A DNA stretch of 64,000 nucleotides from Ischnura elegans (lineage: Eukaryota; Arthropoda; Insecta; Odonata; Coenagrionidae), in assembly GCF_921293095.1 (NCBI RefSeq), contig NC_060247.1:109945111-110009110 (forward strand), written 5' to 3'. Shown one piece after another: positions 23,201 through 34,354 of this stretch. Made by a program: the position numbers and the translations under genes. The notes beneath the pieces are model-generated. The model made no database searches. It saw only the letters and a list, made by a program, of their open reading frames with translations, and was not told where the DNA came from. Within the stretch, counting starts at the first letter, position 1; every line of letters begins with the position of its first letter.

Positions 23201-26200
23201 ATCAAGTTTATTCAATGAAAATTATGGAATTTCTTCCATCAATTTGACGGTACATTAGCACAATAAGAAAAAAATGCTATCTAAGCCTTTCTCGACGTAA
23301 ATATCTTGCAATGCTCTTGGCAGTGAAAGAGGTTCCCAACTATTAAGATATTCTAAGTGTTTCCGTGTACGTAATTTGTTTCATATTGTCTTTAGTGCAA
23401 TTCAAAATGCACAAAAAGCTGATTAATTTTTGCACGAAAATTTCACTGTGGAAATATCATTTGCCGTAACCCAGTTCCGGAGAAGAAGCGCCAGCGCTAG
23501 GGCCAAATTTGGAAGCTTTCATTAAAGTAGCTAGATAGCTGACATTAGTTGCACGTGATATATTCATAAAGTAAGGGCCGTTTGGTCACAGGAAAAAATA
23601 TACTCATATGAAACACATTTTAATGGCATTTTTAGTCAGCTAGAAACCTACTCCTCTCTCTACATAATCGCTGTTCACTTATAAACATTTTTCGTACCGC
23701 TGCACCAGCTTCTTTGACTCCTCTGCTTAGAAGCTCGCCGCCTGAGGCTTGAGCCAATTGACAATGCCGTTAAGTTCCCCTTCGGTTTCGAAATGTTGCC
23801 CATCGAGTAACTGTTTCAATCGCAAGAAAAGGAAATAGTTGCTAGTTGCAAGGTTATAATAATAAAAAGCTTTTTTACTACAGACCAGCCAGATCGTGAG
23901 AAGATTCCTGGGTCGGGCATGATCGGACAGTGTAGGAGAGGGTGAATTCCCTTCCTTAACATCCGAGCCTAATCCTAAATTGATCTCGGGATAGGTGAAT
24001 ATTTCCAGCTGGTTTTAATCAGCTGGGAAAGTGCATAAACTCAAAAATAATAATAATAACAATTTGTTTTTATTATACACGCGAATTTAGGACAGCATTG
24101 TCCTCTCTTACAATTAACCTGTTGGACATTCACAAACATCCATACCCTGGACGGTAGCCAAGCCACCCAGGTGGGATTCGAACCCGCGATTTTAAGGTTA
24201 GCGGTAGGGGACCTTACCCCGGCGCCACTGAGGCCGGCAAGGTAAGGACATTAAGGTGGGTGGTGAAAGGTCCCAACGAAAATCTTGAATTTTCTCATTG
24301 GTTTTGTCAGAAGTGTAAGTCCATTTGGTTTAATTTATGAATAACCTTTTTACTTTATAAAAATATGCCTCGAAATACCAATGAGAAAATGCTTTCACAT
24401 TATAATCGACTCTAGGTCCGACAAGAACCAGCGATCTTTGATTTTTGCGACCATTTGTTCGCCGTTTAAGTTGAAAGACTTTTATCTCCTGATTTTTTTA
24501 TCATCTGAAATTAGAATTATGCACCCAAAATTTTCACCATGGGTCGAAATGAATGAAATCTTACCTGGTCTCCATCGACCAAGTAAGTGAATGCAATTCT
24601 CTTTTACGGCTGTATTTGGGACGCGTAATTGAACATTATGGCCGGAATAGTTCAAATACAGTACTGTCCCACATCTTATTGGGTGAAATAAAATTTTAAT
24701 TGAGGTGGGTGGTAGGATGATGGAGAGAAATAACCTTTCTGTGCCTCAAAATCACCATGTGCATCTGGACAGACTCAGCGGCAGTTCGAAGGGTAGCGAG
24801 AATTCTGGCGGTTCAGTTATTGAATTGAAGCCAAAAGAACGGTGCAGCTCACAAGTCATTATTGTAGAATGAACAGTTTTCAAGCTTACATTTAGGGATG
24901 TTAAAGCTGCGAAATTGCTATTTTTTATACAAATAGGCTTAACATGAAGATGCATTTATTGAATGGAGAAATGTCAGAGGGATTAATTTCCCAACTTTGA
25001 ATGTGCACACGCAGAGCGGCTTTTCTGAAAACTTCGCAGAATAGACTTGCGCTATCATTGAATTGACAGCTTCAATTTCATTTTTCCTCATTGAAAGTCA
25101 ATGTAATATAAACAAAAAAAATGTGGGCGTGGGCGTGTGCAAAAAAATATTTTTTGTTATTTAGTTTTTCAAATACTTATTGGACCATATATTTCATACA
25201 GTACGTAGAATGTTTCTTACCTGCATACGTGCTTTGATTTTATGTGATCTGTTTCGTCATGAAGTGCCAACCTCGCATTGATCTTTTCCTCGGTGAATTC
25301 CAATAAAATACATTCCTTCATAATTTCATTCCTTTCCTATGAATAAAATAGATTTTACATTATTGTTAGCAGTGTTAGTAAATTAAATATAAAAGTATTC
25401 ATTCTCATTTTTCTCGTGGTATTTTTAAAGATGGAAAATATTTTTTTTTCCATTTTCTTTATTTTAAAGTCTATCGTTTATACAAAATAAAGGTGTTCCT
25501 GTTTTTTTTACGAAGTGAATAATTTTATAACTACTTTTAAATTTAGGCTGTAAGACATAAGAACAGACTTGGATATCAATGAAACTCAACATTATTGTTG
25601 CATAGAATATATCAGCGGAAAGAGATGAGGAGCGAAAATAAGATAATTATGGTTTCATGGCGATTGATTTATTTACGAATAATTTTATAGTTTCTATGTG
25701 TCGATTGATAGCTTTAAGTACTTTATACCACTATTTTCACGTTTATCACGTGACGTCGGTAGAGAAAAACTCCCAAAGTAGTTCAAAAATTTGATTTTCT
25801 AAACATTAAACAGTGTGTCTAATTAGTCGAAATAACTTAATAAAGTGCGGATAAGGGAGGAGTTCGGGTCCTCTTCAAGTACTAGTATGATTATGGAAGT
25901 ACTTACATTTGCCCTGCTACTGCATTCAATAAACTCGTTGAACGTGGCATCAGAGATGTCCGGTTCCTCAGTTGTTGTTGCAAGAATATGAGTTGGAACC
26001 ACTAAAATAGCACCTGTGGTGACAAAAATTAAATAACGGATGGTTATAAAGTCAATCAGATGGGTACGAAGTAAAACCCAATTTTGCACGAGGACGAATG
26101 TTCTCGTGTGTAATGTTTCCATCGACCAAGATGAGAAAGGAAATATCTCAGGTCAGTGGATACCGATCAAATCCCCTTTAGACCTTTCGGACTGTCTGCG

Positions 26201-26927
26201 AAGATCGCTGATAGACTGATTCCGGCGACATGTTGTTTTCTTCGATCGAAAACTCAAATCCAATGCTTAAAAAACAAGAATAAATTGCATAAATATTGCA
26301 CAAATAAACAAAGTAATAAATTGTATAATTTTTTAAATAAAATTTCGTTTAATTTCTGCAATTCCCATTATAATATTGACAATGGGGGCTTCAGTATATT
26401 TCTCAGCATTTGCCTTCTTCCAACCGCTTTGAAATTTATGTTTACTCTGGGCACGTACGAAGATCATGGTGTGCAGACGAAATACTTCGAATTCCAAAGA
26501 TGAGAAGGAAAATTCTTTATTCAAAGTCAGAAATTTATACGACGGTGCCACTTCACCACGGCCGGATTTTGGGTAATTGTCATTGCCACAGGGTATCTAA
26601 CCGCTGCAGGAACGTTGGGAAGGGACGCTTCGGTTTAAATTTTGCTTGTGTGCGGCGGTATATCGTTTCAACCCAATTTTCGTAACCCATGACTACGGTG
26701 AAATCATTAAATTGAAACCATATTTTAGTAATACTTCGACACAAATCTTTGTTGAATTAATGCTAGTGTCAATAAGATATCGTTTAGGAAAAACCTCGAA
26801 CGCCGGAGAAAGTGCATTTAATTTTTGCTGTTTGAAATTTACATAACACGGCATTTTTACACGGTGCGTGTAAACATTAAAGAAGAAGGTACTCACCAAT
26901 AAATATCAGATGCATTGAAGGCGCCAT
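20289..26927 (-). CDS. Gene 2: secreted Cys-rich protein, DUF1397-like, six exons
   Basis: Six coding exons on the minus strand: 26897-26927, 25907-26013, 25221-25336, 22526-22677, 21434-21584 and 20289-20433. Phases are 1-0-2-1-2, total 702 nt, about 233 aa, with GT-AG at every junction. The start MAPSMHLIFI continues into GAILVVPTHILA, a signal peptide followed by an acidic TTEEPDISD stretch. Exon 3 has KEC and ends HVC; unlike genes 1 and 4 it lacks the CxxC. Exon 4 has FQC, the sequon SNQS before MVPF, and LCDNDAEL. Exon 5 has four Cys and ends FIC. Exon 6 has MEC, DKC and SCSKYL. It is the best-preserved member. Helical spacing with paired Cys and about 26 kDa fits the DUF1397 / 27-kDa haemolymph glycoprotein family (extracellular, function poorly known); this is inference. 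Introns contain mariner, RTE, SINE and TAA-flanked fragments. Confidence 0.82.
22090..22420 (-). mobile_element. RTE-like LINE pol C-terminal fragment
   Basis: The minus strand gives FEICCYRIMMKIRWNNRAS then NKEVLRRKEENR, matching the FEMWCYRRMLKIxWxDRxxNxEVL region of RTE/L1-like pol proteins. Stops interrupt it. It lies in intron 4 of gene 2. Confidence 0.65.
23600..23840 (-). mobile_element. Mariner-like transposase C-terminal fragment
   Basis: The minus strand reads NYFLFLRLKQLLDGQHFE, GELNGIVNWL, then after a stop AEESKKLVQRYEKCL and VNSDYVER. This is the standard C-terminus of mariner transposases (DYFLFPxLKxxLxGxxF...LxxRWxKCIxxxGDYVE). In-frame stops make it dead. It lies in intron 3 of gene 2. 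Confidence 0.85.
23865..24055. repeat. Segment bounded by TAA repeats
   Basis: TTATAATAATAAAA on the left and AATAATAATAATAAC on the right flank about 160 bp that includes GATCTCGGGATAGG. This resembles a short 5'-truncated element inserted in a TAA microsatellite, as for the R4/Dong-like copy at 45095-45870. No coding is visible. Confidence 0.35.
24090..24245 (-). mobile_element. tRNA-derived SINE, family 2, copy 1
   Basis: GGTGGGATTCGAACCCGCG at about 24171 is a reverse-complement B box. GGCGCCACTGAGGCCGGC is the reverse of the A-box end. A related element is at 43885-44010. It lies in intron 3 of gene 2. Confidence 0.6.
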
Positions 26928-27137
26928 TTTGATCAGTAAATTTGAATCCGATACAGAGAAAAGCATGGTAGACTATTCCGTGGAAGGCAAATTGAAGCAA
27001 TGCACTTCGGTGTTCTGAAAACAGATTCAAGTGCACTTTCTGCCTCTCCTGTACTCATAAAAGTGATATTCTGTGAGGAAACATATTGCCCCGTCATTAT
27101 CGAAGATTTGACCTTTTGATTTGAGCGCGAACTAATC
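26928..27137 (-). promoter_or_regulatory. Upstream/5'UTR block of gene 2, conserved with 29277-29485
   Basis: Read on the minus strand, the block contains GATTAGTTCGCG, TCGATAATGACGGG, TTTCCT, CAGAA...ATCACTTTT, AGAAAGTGCACTTGAAT, GGAATAGTCTACCA and CTGTATCGGATTCA before the ATG. The same order occurs upstream of the plus-strand first exon at 29486. A GTTATATC TATA-like run lies just outside. It probably covers the core promoter and 5'UTR; the transcription start is not determined. Confidence 0.7.
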
Positions 27138-28517
27138 ATAGATATAACAGCCTCTTAACGGAAACCAATGGCATTCAATACTACTGTACCCGTACAGCCA
27201 CCGCTCTCCTTACCGACACTCTGTCAATATTTTTCTATCGTAATTACCTAACCTAGTCTAACGTATTATATGGAACCAAGTCAAATACCGCTCTCCCGCC
27301 AATCTTACCAACCACAATCTTGCCGAGCTGCATCGTGCATTGCTTTTCTCAATGTAAATTGTGCGTCTTGCAACAATTTAGTAATCTATGCGTCACACAT
27401 GCATTTATGCATGGCAGTTAAAATAGGGAGAGAGATTTATTTTAGTTAGTTTATCGCGGTTAAGATAAAATGATAAAGGAGACAATTACTGTAAACTATA
27501 ATTCCTGTACTTGGAAGGGTGATCACAGACTCTGTCGTTCTTCATAGCGTAAAACGTCTGTATACTTAGAAATAATTTAGCAGACTACACATTATTTCAT
27601 TTTTTATATTGCAGTGAAAGGGATATTGCTTAGGTGATATGAACTGTCGCACTTTTTCGTATATGAAGAATCAAATGAAATGTCGGATCATATTATTACG
27701 ATATCATTCATAAATTCGCTAGAACGCTTTTGACACTTTGCGTAGAATGCTCACAAATTGCATGCAATGGCTGTCAATTTTTTTAGTCATTTTAAACATA
27801 ATTTTTATTCGCCATCTCACTAAACCATTTTTTCAATTTTTCTTTCTTGTTACTTGGTCAATGTCGTTGCGGCAGTGGTCTTTCGTACTTCTTCTTAGCT
27901 TCAATATTGAAAAATCATGGAATGTAGCCTTTTTACTAAGGATTCATCTAGCCCTGATATCTGAGGAAGTTTTTGAAAGAGGCATTGGGAGAAAGGTTAG
28001 GGAATCGATACATTTAAGCCATCAAATTCAACCGATATCATTTTAGCCCCTGTGGAAATTATTTTTGGTTGCCAATTCATATGTTATTCATCACGCAGTG
28101 CGGCAAAGAATATGATAGTCATTTCTTCGTAAAATTAATGGCTAATAAAATGAGTGCGAAAAATCCACAGGGAAATCATTCGCCTTGATCGTGTTAAATT
28201 AATAAAATGAATTAAAACCTAAAATAATTTTAACAGGGGATAAATTGATGTGGTTTAAATTTTGGCTGCTGCTTCTCGGAAGTCAAGAACCGGTTATGAG
28301 ATACGAAATATTTTTATCTCTCTCCAAATCGCGTGCACACACTCATGGATTCGTCGCTAATACGGCTATATCGAATTTTATGTGAGATGAAGGGGTTGGG
28401 TGAGTGGAGAAAATGTCCCGACTTTTCAAGCAAAATCATGTCTTGTCCACACCCTATATCATAAAAGAATAAAATTACTTTGTTCTATTTCACGCTTTAT
28501 TTTAAATAGCACGACCA

Positions 28518-28885
28518 GGGTTTCAGCATCTACATCTATACAATACCCTTCGAGCAATCTCTGGGGTGCTTGGCAGGGGGTGACCAATCTCCAACATGCA
28601 GCATGCAAGAGGACCCCCACATGCACACCGCACGATCATAGAAATACTAAGCATGCTAGCGAAATATGCGCGCTTTTTCTTAAAAAAAACTTTCCTAACA
28701 GATCAAGCTAATCGTAAATTGGGATTCGTTAAAATAGTGATGGAAAATTGGGACGAAAAAGTGAGAGAAATCAGCTCCTTCTAATCTAAATGATGTGGGC
28801 ATGTTGGTATGTTGGTGATGGTTCACCCCCTGCCAAACACCCCTGTACGTCACTGGCAGGGCAATATGCTGATGAGTCACTCGAA
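28518..28885. mobile_element. Fold-back element with CACCCCCTGCC ends
   Basis: GGGTGCTTGGCAGGGGGTGA near 28563 is inverted at about 28823-28848 (TTCACCCCCTGCCAAACACC). Homology between the ends extends about 60-100 bp. It lies in the head-to-head spacer between gene 2 and the plus-strand first exons. Its interior shows no convincing coding. Single ends of the same family occur at 16836-16936. Confidence 0.7.
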
Positions 28886-29276
28886 CTCAGGACCTCTCTT
28901 TGGGAGAACACATACGCGAAATCTATCGAAAGGGTAATTGTAAATTGTGGTTTTTAATGAGTGTACACCGGAAACGCGACGAAAAGTTCAAATAAGGAAA
29001 CTATATGTCTTTATTTTTCCCTAATCTGGAGTGTGCGGCTATCTTTTGGGACCCATTTGAGATTGGGCTGATTAGGAAATCCAGAGCTATAAAGATTTGG
29101 TTAGCTGGGGGATGTGTTGGCAGGGGTTGTGTGCGAAGGGAGAAGGGTTAGCGGAGGATGGGTTGATAGGGGGTGAGTGGGCTGGGGGTCTGGGGAGGAC
29201 ATTGGTCTGGTGTCATAGTGAAGGGCTCAGTATGCCGAATGTCATCTATCACATTTAGCTCGGTTTCTTTTTCCAG

Positions 29277-29485
29277 GATTAGATCGCGGTCAGCTCAAAA
29301 AGTAAGAAATTCGATAATGACGGGCCAACACGTTTCCTAACAGAAAATCACTTTTTTGAGTTCACTAGACCGAGAAAGTGCACTTGAATTTGTTTACAAG
29401 TCACCGGAGTGCGTTGCCTAAGTTACCATCCACGAAATAGTCTACCACAATGTCCTCTATATCGGATTCACCTCTACCGATCGTC
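29277..29485 (+). promoter_or_regulatory. Upstream block of first exon 29486, paralogous to gene 2 promoter
   Basis: Reads GATTAGATCGCG, TTCGATAATGACGGG, TTTCCTAACAGAAAATCAC, AGAAAGTGCACTTGAAT, AAATAGTCTACCA and CTATATCGGATTCA, the same sequence and order as upstream of gene 2 but inverted in the window. The length match (209 versus 210 nt) means few indels. This is strong evidence that the two first exons descend from one duplicated promoter. Confidence 0.7.
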
Positions 29486-29516
29486 ATGGCGTTTCCGGTT
29501 CATCTGATCTTTTTTG
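29486..29516 (+). pseudogene. Isolated first coding exon of the same family
   Basis: ATG starts MAFPVHLIFF and a phase-1 GT donor (GTGAGT) follows at exactly 31 nt, as in every family member. HLIF is shared with gene 2. No exon 2-6 could be found before the next first exon at 32022. It is either the stump of a deleted gene or an alternative first exon spliced to the exon at 37873. An upstream in-frame ATG at about 29450 falls in the block that is untranslated in gene 2, so I prefer 29486. Confidence 0.6.
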
Positions 29517-30599
29517 GTGAGTACATAATTGCAAATGAAAAATTGCATTCGTGATGATATAATCCCTAGAAAATCATAACTTTTCAATGCTATTCCTTGC
29601 GATTAGAAATAGTTCGTTGCATGTATTTTGAATGAACGGTTTGCTCCTCGCTAAAGGAAACACTGAGCATTTGAAAATCAACTAAATTGTTCCCAAAGTG
29701 ATATCATAAATTAAGATTCTTCCCGGTGGACTCTTCTACTTACTCCTTTTGCCAAAATGGCACAATGTCATGAGCTTTCGCTATGCCTGCACGTGATATC
29801 TTATTCAATTGCTATTTGCTATCATCTGAAAGGTTGAGAAATAATGTGCGACGAGTTCAGGTTACTATAGTAACGAACAACTCGTGACACCACGTGTCGA
29901 TTATCCGCTGACCTTAGGCTGTGTTGACGTGGTTTATACTTCTTCCTTATCACCGCATGCATTCCTTATCGGACTTGCTTTTCCATGGGTGCAGATGGTC
30001 AGTGTGGACCCCTTATTAGCGTCCCCTTTTATCAAGAAATTTGCACAGAATTATGCGCTCTTCAGAAATACCGTAGGCCTATATCTACCTACTACACCGG
30101 AAGCCGCCTCAATAGAATTGTAGCGGTGCTAAGCTACGTCATTTAAAGGTGATAATCGCCGGCAACGTATTATTCAGCCATGTTGAAGGAGTGACTGGAT
30201 GCAAAGAAAAATGACCGTGTTACCTGCAGACAAATTTCAATGGAGAGTTGGTATTGCCGTGTACCCCAATCGAAATGGATAACACTGCTCTCTCAAGGAA
30301 ACTTTCGAGAGGAATTATGGCAGGAACTCTTTATTGAAATTCTCTCTTCTGACGTTTAAAACGAGTACATGTTTTTCGTATTGGAATATAGATTTGTTTA
30401 TCTTCAAATATAAACAGTTGTAAACTTCACGCCTATTTTATTGCCAGTCACCACAATATTCAGCTTGGATCCATTTTCTAGGTATAGGACACTTAATTAT
30501 GACCTGCCGAAACACGGGTCGATTAGCACTAAAATACATGTAGACCTAACAATTATGGTTTAATATTAAAATCAGCGATTTAGATTTTAACGTGGTATT

Positions 30600-30785
30600 A
30601 TAGCCGAATAGCCGAAACCGGTAATAAATAGAAACTGTGTATTTTGTGGAAGTAACAAAGTGTTTTCATTGTTAATACCGGTTTCGGCTAATACAACCAT
30701 TTTCAAATGGTGTAATAGCCGAAACTGGTAATAAATGGAAACTGTGTATTTTGTGGAAGTAACAAAGTGCTTTCATTGTTAATAT
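30600..30785 (+). repeat. Two direct repeats with GCCGAAACCGGTAATAAAT
   Basis: About 80 bp at 30607-30690 (AGCCGAAACCGG..., GTATTTTGTGGAAGTAACAA, TTTCATTGTTAATA) recurs at 30715-30783. Between them ACCGGTTTCGGCT is the inverted complement. Arrays like this are typical of Penelope-like element ends; no coding is nearby. Confidence 0.8.
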
Positions 30786-32657
30786 GGAACCCTTCCACCA
30801 CGTACATGCTTCAAGTATTGATTTAATTTCGAGTGGTATTATGGGTCAAGGATTAAGGTCAGTTTGTATTCTCATTTTTAGTCCAAATAAAAACGTTGAT
30901 TTCCAGGAATTTTTCAAAAATTAATTGCAATTTGTATTTCCAACAATTTTTGACTGGCCATTCTCAGTGAAATTTTCAAGTGTCTTACTTCTTTTAAATG
31001 GGCCTAAATTTTTTTGTCACGGAGTCATTTACTTACGCAACGACATTGTGGTTGTATTAGGAAATGGATGATCACAGTACTTCAATCTTAGAAATTGTGA
31101 ACTGCATCCCTCCAAGCTAGTCCCTTCAGTTTTCCTTATTTTTCCTTGCACCTTTTTAATCTGAGCCAAGTACTTACCTCACGGTATTCATCGTGAATTT
31201 CTTCCCCCCATAACGGTCCCTACGTAGTTGCAATGTCCTGTTGCTTAGCGTATACAGCGGGTTATTTTCTGGCGCACGGTGCTCTACTATTGCGCAAAAG
31301 TTTATAATTAATATTCAAATGTATAGACATGTTCATAGCATAATACGCTTCTTCAAGTGTAGGAAAACTGTAAAAAAAAAATACTGTGTGAAAATTCTTC
31401 CATATAGATTTCCGTGCGTTTAATAACTAATTCACATGCTAATATTAATTTTATTCGAAAAATCACTTACAATTCACACGATTTGACATATTTTTCGCAA
31501 TAGTAACTACTTGCAGAATGTTAGAGTATTACATTACATTTATAAAACGCACCATTAGACAAACTAATCAATGGAGTTTGTTACTTTTATAATTTCAGAA
31601 GTTCCATTTCTGTTGACTTGACCCACAGGCAAACGTCATTTTATCTCTAATTTGTTTTTATTTTTCTTTAAATCTATAATTAAATCCCCAAGATCTTTTT
31701 TTTATGCGACCTCAGCGTCCCCAGTTCATGGTCGCTTAATTTTTTATTCTGTTAAAGCTCATCTATTGTAGATTTTGACTCTAGCTTTTCCCGCAATCTA
31801 TTTAATTAATCTATCGTCCCAATATTTTAAAATGCTAATGTCAAAGGTTTTCGGATCACGACGGAAAAATGTGCCCACACGATCACCAAGTTGCCCTTTC
31901 GTATCTGATAACGGAACCGAGGCGTTGGGAATTCCAAATTTATCATGCCCAAAATTAATTCACTTCCACGCTCCTGTCCTTTAGTGATTTGATTTAGGTT
32001 AGTGGGTATAGGCGCGCTAAAATGGCTTTGCGTGGATTGCCGATAATTTTCGGTAAGTACTGCATGATGTTATTGTTTTTGAAGATAAATGTGAATTTTG
32101 ATTTGACCAAGGACTGAGTGATCCCTGAATATTTGAAACTGCGCCATTCACATTCACAGTGCTGCAGTTCTCGGATTTGTGTAGTACTATATTAGGCCAC
32201 AATTTCACCCTTTCCAAGCCAGTAATTTCCTGATATATTTCTCCTATCTATCCCTATTTATTTGCCCTAAGTTCTTTGTACATAAATATTGAATAATCAC
32301 CGAAAAATGATAAGACGAATAGCTGTCATCATTCCTGTTAGTGGCAATGAACACCGATGCGCGCCAAGTGCAACTCCGCGCCAACTGCTTCCCTGAGACT
32401 ATACTGTTCCGGACTCACTTCTCTCAGCATGAAAGTAATACCTCTGTGTCAAAATCTTGTATCTCTGGAATTCATCGGGAGATTAATTTCAACAGGGAGC
32501 CTAAATAGCTTTTATACGCGATCTTATCGAGGAAACGAGTGTAGTTTTGGGCCTGTGATTGAAATATCATCGATTAATATGCGGATGGCTGGTAATGTAT
32601 ATAAATTATTGAATATAGATATGGATAGCTGCTGAATAGAGAGCCTTAAATGGAACC

Positions 32658-32671
32658 CATATATATATATA
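32658..32671. repeat. (AT)n microsatellite
   Basis: A short TATATATATATAT run in the spacer or intron of gene 3. Confidence 0.8.
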
Positions 32672-33544
32672 TCTCACGTGTGGTCGTATTTTTTGTTTAT
32701 TGTTGACTAATTGTTCGTTAAAAAAACTAACGCTGTCACCTTGAAATTTTTAGGTTAGGTCGAATAGGTGTTTTTCAAAGTTTCTGTATCTAAAATGTCA
32801 AAAATAACAAATTAGTGGTAAAATTTTCAAATTTGAGATTTATTTTTAGGTGCTCTATGCGTCACCAAAACAGATCAGTGAAGGGATGCGAGTCCTCTTT
32901 AAGTGGGAGGTGATCAAAGTAAAAGAACTGGATGTATACATCGACGTTTAAAATACTTTACTGTGAGGCTAATACCGCAGTGGGCTCTATCCTCTAGTAT
33001 CCCTAAAACGATTCTGATTGAATTGCTGTAAATGGGTAATTTTTTTAACTGCCTAAAAAATATCATCACAACCGCTTGGTTAATGATCATCCGATGCTAT
33101 TAATGGTGTCTATAAAATTAAATAACGATAGCTTTACCTGAGGGATCTCTTACCTTGAGATCACCTTGTTCCAAGATCAGGGTCGGCACCTATAGAAAAA
33201 TATTGTATGGCATATCACTAAATTAAAAAAAAGAGTATGCTGAGGTTATATCTATTTTAAATTAGGGTGAAATTTCTTCAGTTCAAAATGTAATAGTCAT
33301 TGTTTCAACACGATGTATCGCTTAATTTTGCTATGAAATGCAGAATGTATCAATACTTAATAATAATGAGAGCGGCATGTTTGTCCTTAGTTCTCCATAA
33401 GTCCTCGTGAGATATAACGGACATCGGTGGGCGGTGAAACTCAACCATTCCCGCTCATCAATATGGTGACTAATTCTTCGCAAGGTGGACGAGCGTTAGG
33501 AGATACTATACGGCCATTTGAGTTTTTCTTTTCATAATGCGTAT

Positions 33545-33815
33545 CAGGCGCGCCGCCGACTTACCGAAAATATTTGGGGGGCCCAAACCGGGGATATTGC
33601 CCCGGGAAATTTTATAAGTAATGAATTTTAAGTTTTTTAAAGAATTTTAGAAGAGTCATATGATCAGCATTAGATCCCTGATAACTCGAATCTCGATATC
33701 AGAACACTCCTGGGAAAATCGACAAGCCTGACACATTTTTTCCTCGCACCCATTACGAATTTTTGAGGGGGCTCGGGCCCCCTCAGACCCCATGGAGTCG
33801 GCGCCACTGCGTTAT
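33545..33815. repeat. G-run / C-run repeat, copy 4
   Basis: Runs GGCGCGCCGCCGACTTACC...GGGGGGCCC and ends GGGGCTCGGGCCCCCTCAGA followed by GGCGCCACTGC. It has the same character as the repeats at 15486, 18603 and 35715. Confidence 0.5.
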
Positions 33816-33968
33816 AGACGTCGTTCGACAATATCTTGACCTTGTACTCGCAAATACAGCAACATACTAAATTTCTTATTAGATGAACTTTCTTCACCTA
33901 ATCACCATCCACTTGCACTCTCAATTTCTTAATTCATTTACAATTATTGAATTAACTCGAGTCACGGA

Positions 33969-34282
33969 GGAGACCTGGTTGGTGTGGTGGCTAGTGTGTT
34001 GGCTTCACACGCCGTGGGCTCGGGTTCAAATCCCGGCGGAGGGTGAGAATTTTCGTAGACTGCCCGATCCCTACTTGAAAGGTGCGTGGAGAACATTTCA
34101 AGTGCAACACTCCGTCCGTCGGATGGGACGTAAAGCCGTAATCCCTTAGCGCCTTTCGTTAAGAGCAGGCTAATGCCAACGCCGGGTTTCTCTCCACCCT
34201 ACCTTACCTACCCTTCCCTCATGGCGCAAATGACCTCAGCTTTTGGTCCCCTCCTCCGAATACCATACCATACCATACCATT
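33969..34282 (+). mobile_element. tRNA-derived SINE with perfect 10-bp TSD, copy 1
   Basis: Flanked by GAGTCACGGA at 33959-33968 and 34283-34292. The A-box region is GGTTGGTGTGGTGGCTAGTG and the B box is GGTTCAAATCCCGG. The body has CACTCCGTCCGTCGGATGGG and the tail is (ATACC)n. It is about 314 bp and collinear with 46118-46422. It is a recent insertion into gene 3 intron or spacer sequence. Pol III transcription is expected from the boxes. Confidence 0.92.
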
Positions 34283-34354
34283 GAGTCACGGAATTCGATG
34301 AAAAACAAAATTACAGACCTAAGTTTAAATTTCATCAGAAGCTAATCTGATAAT

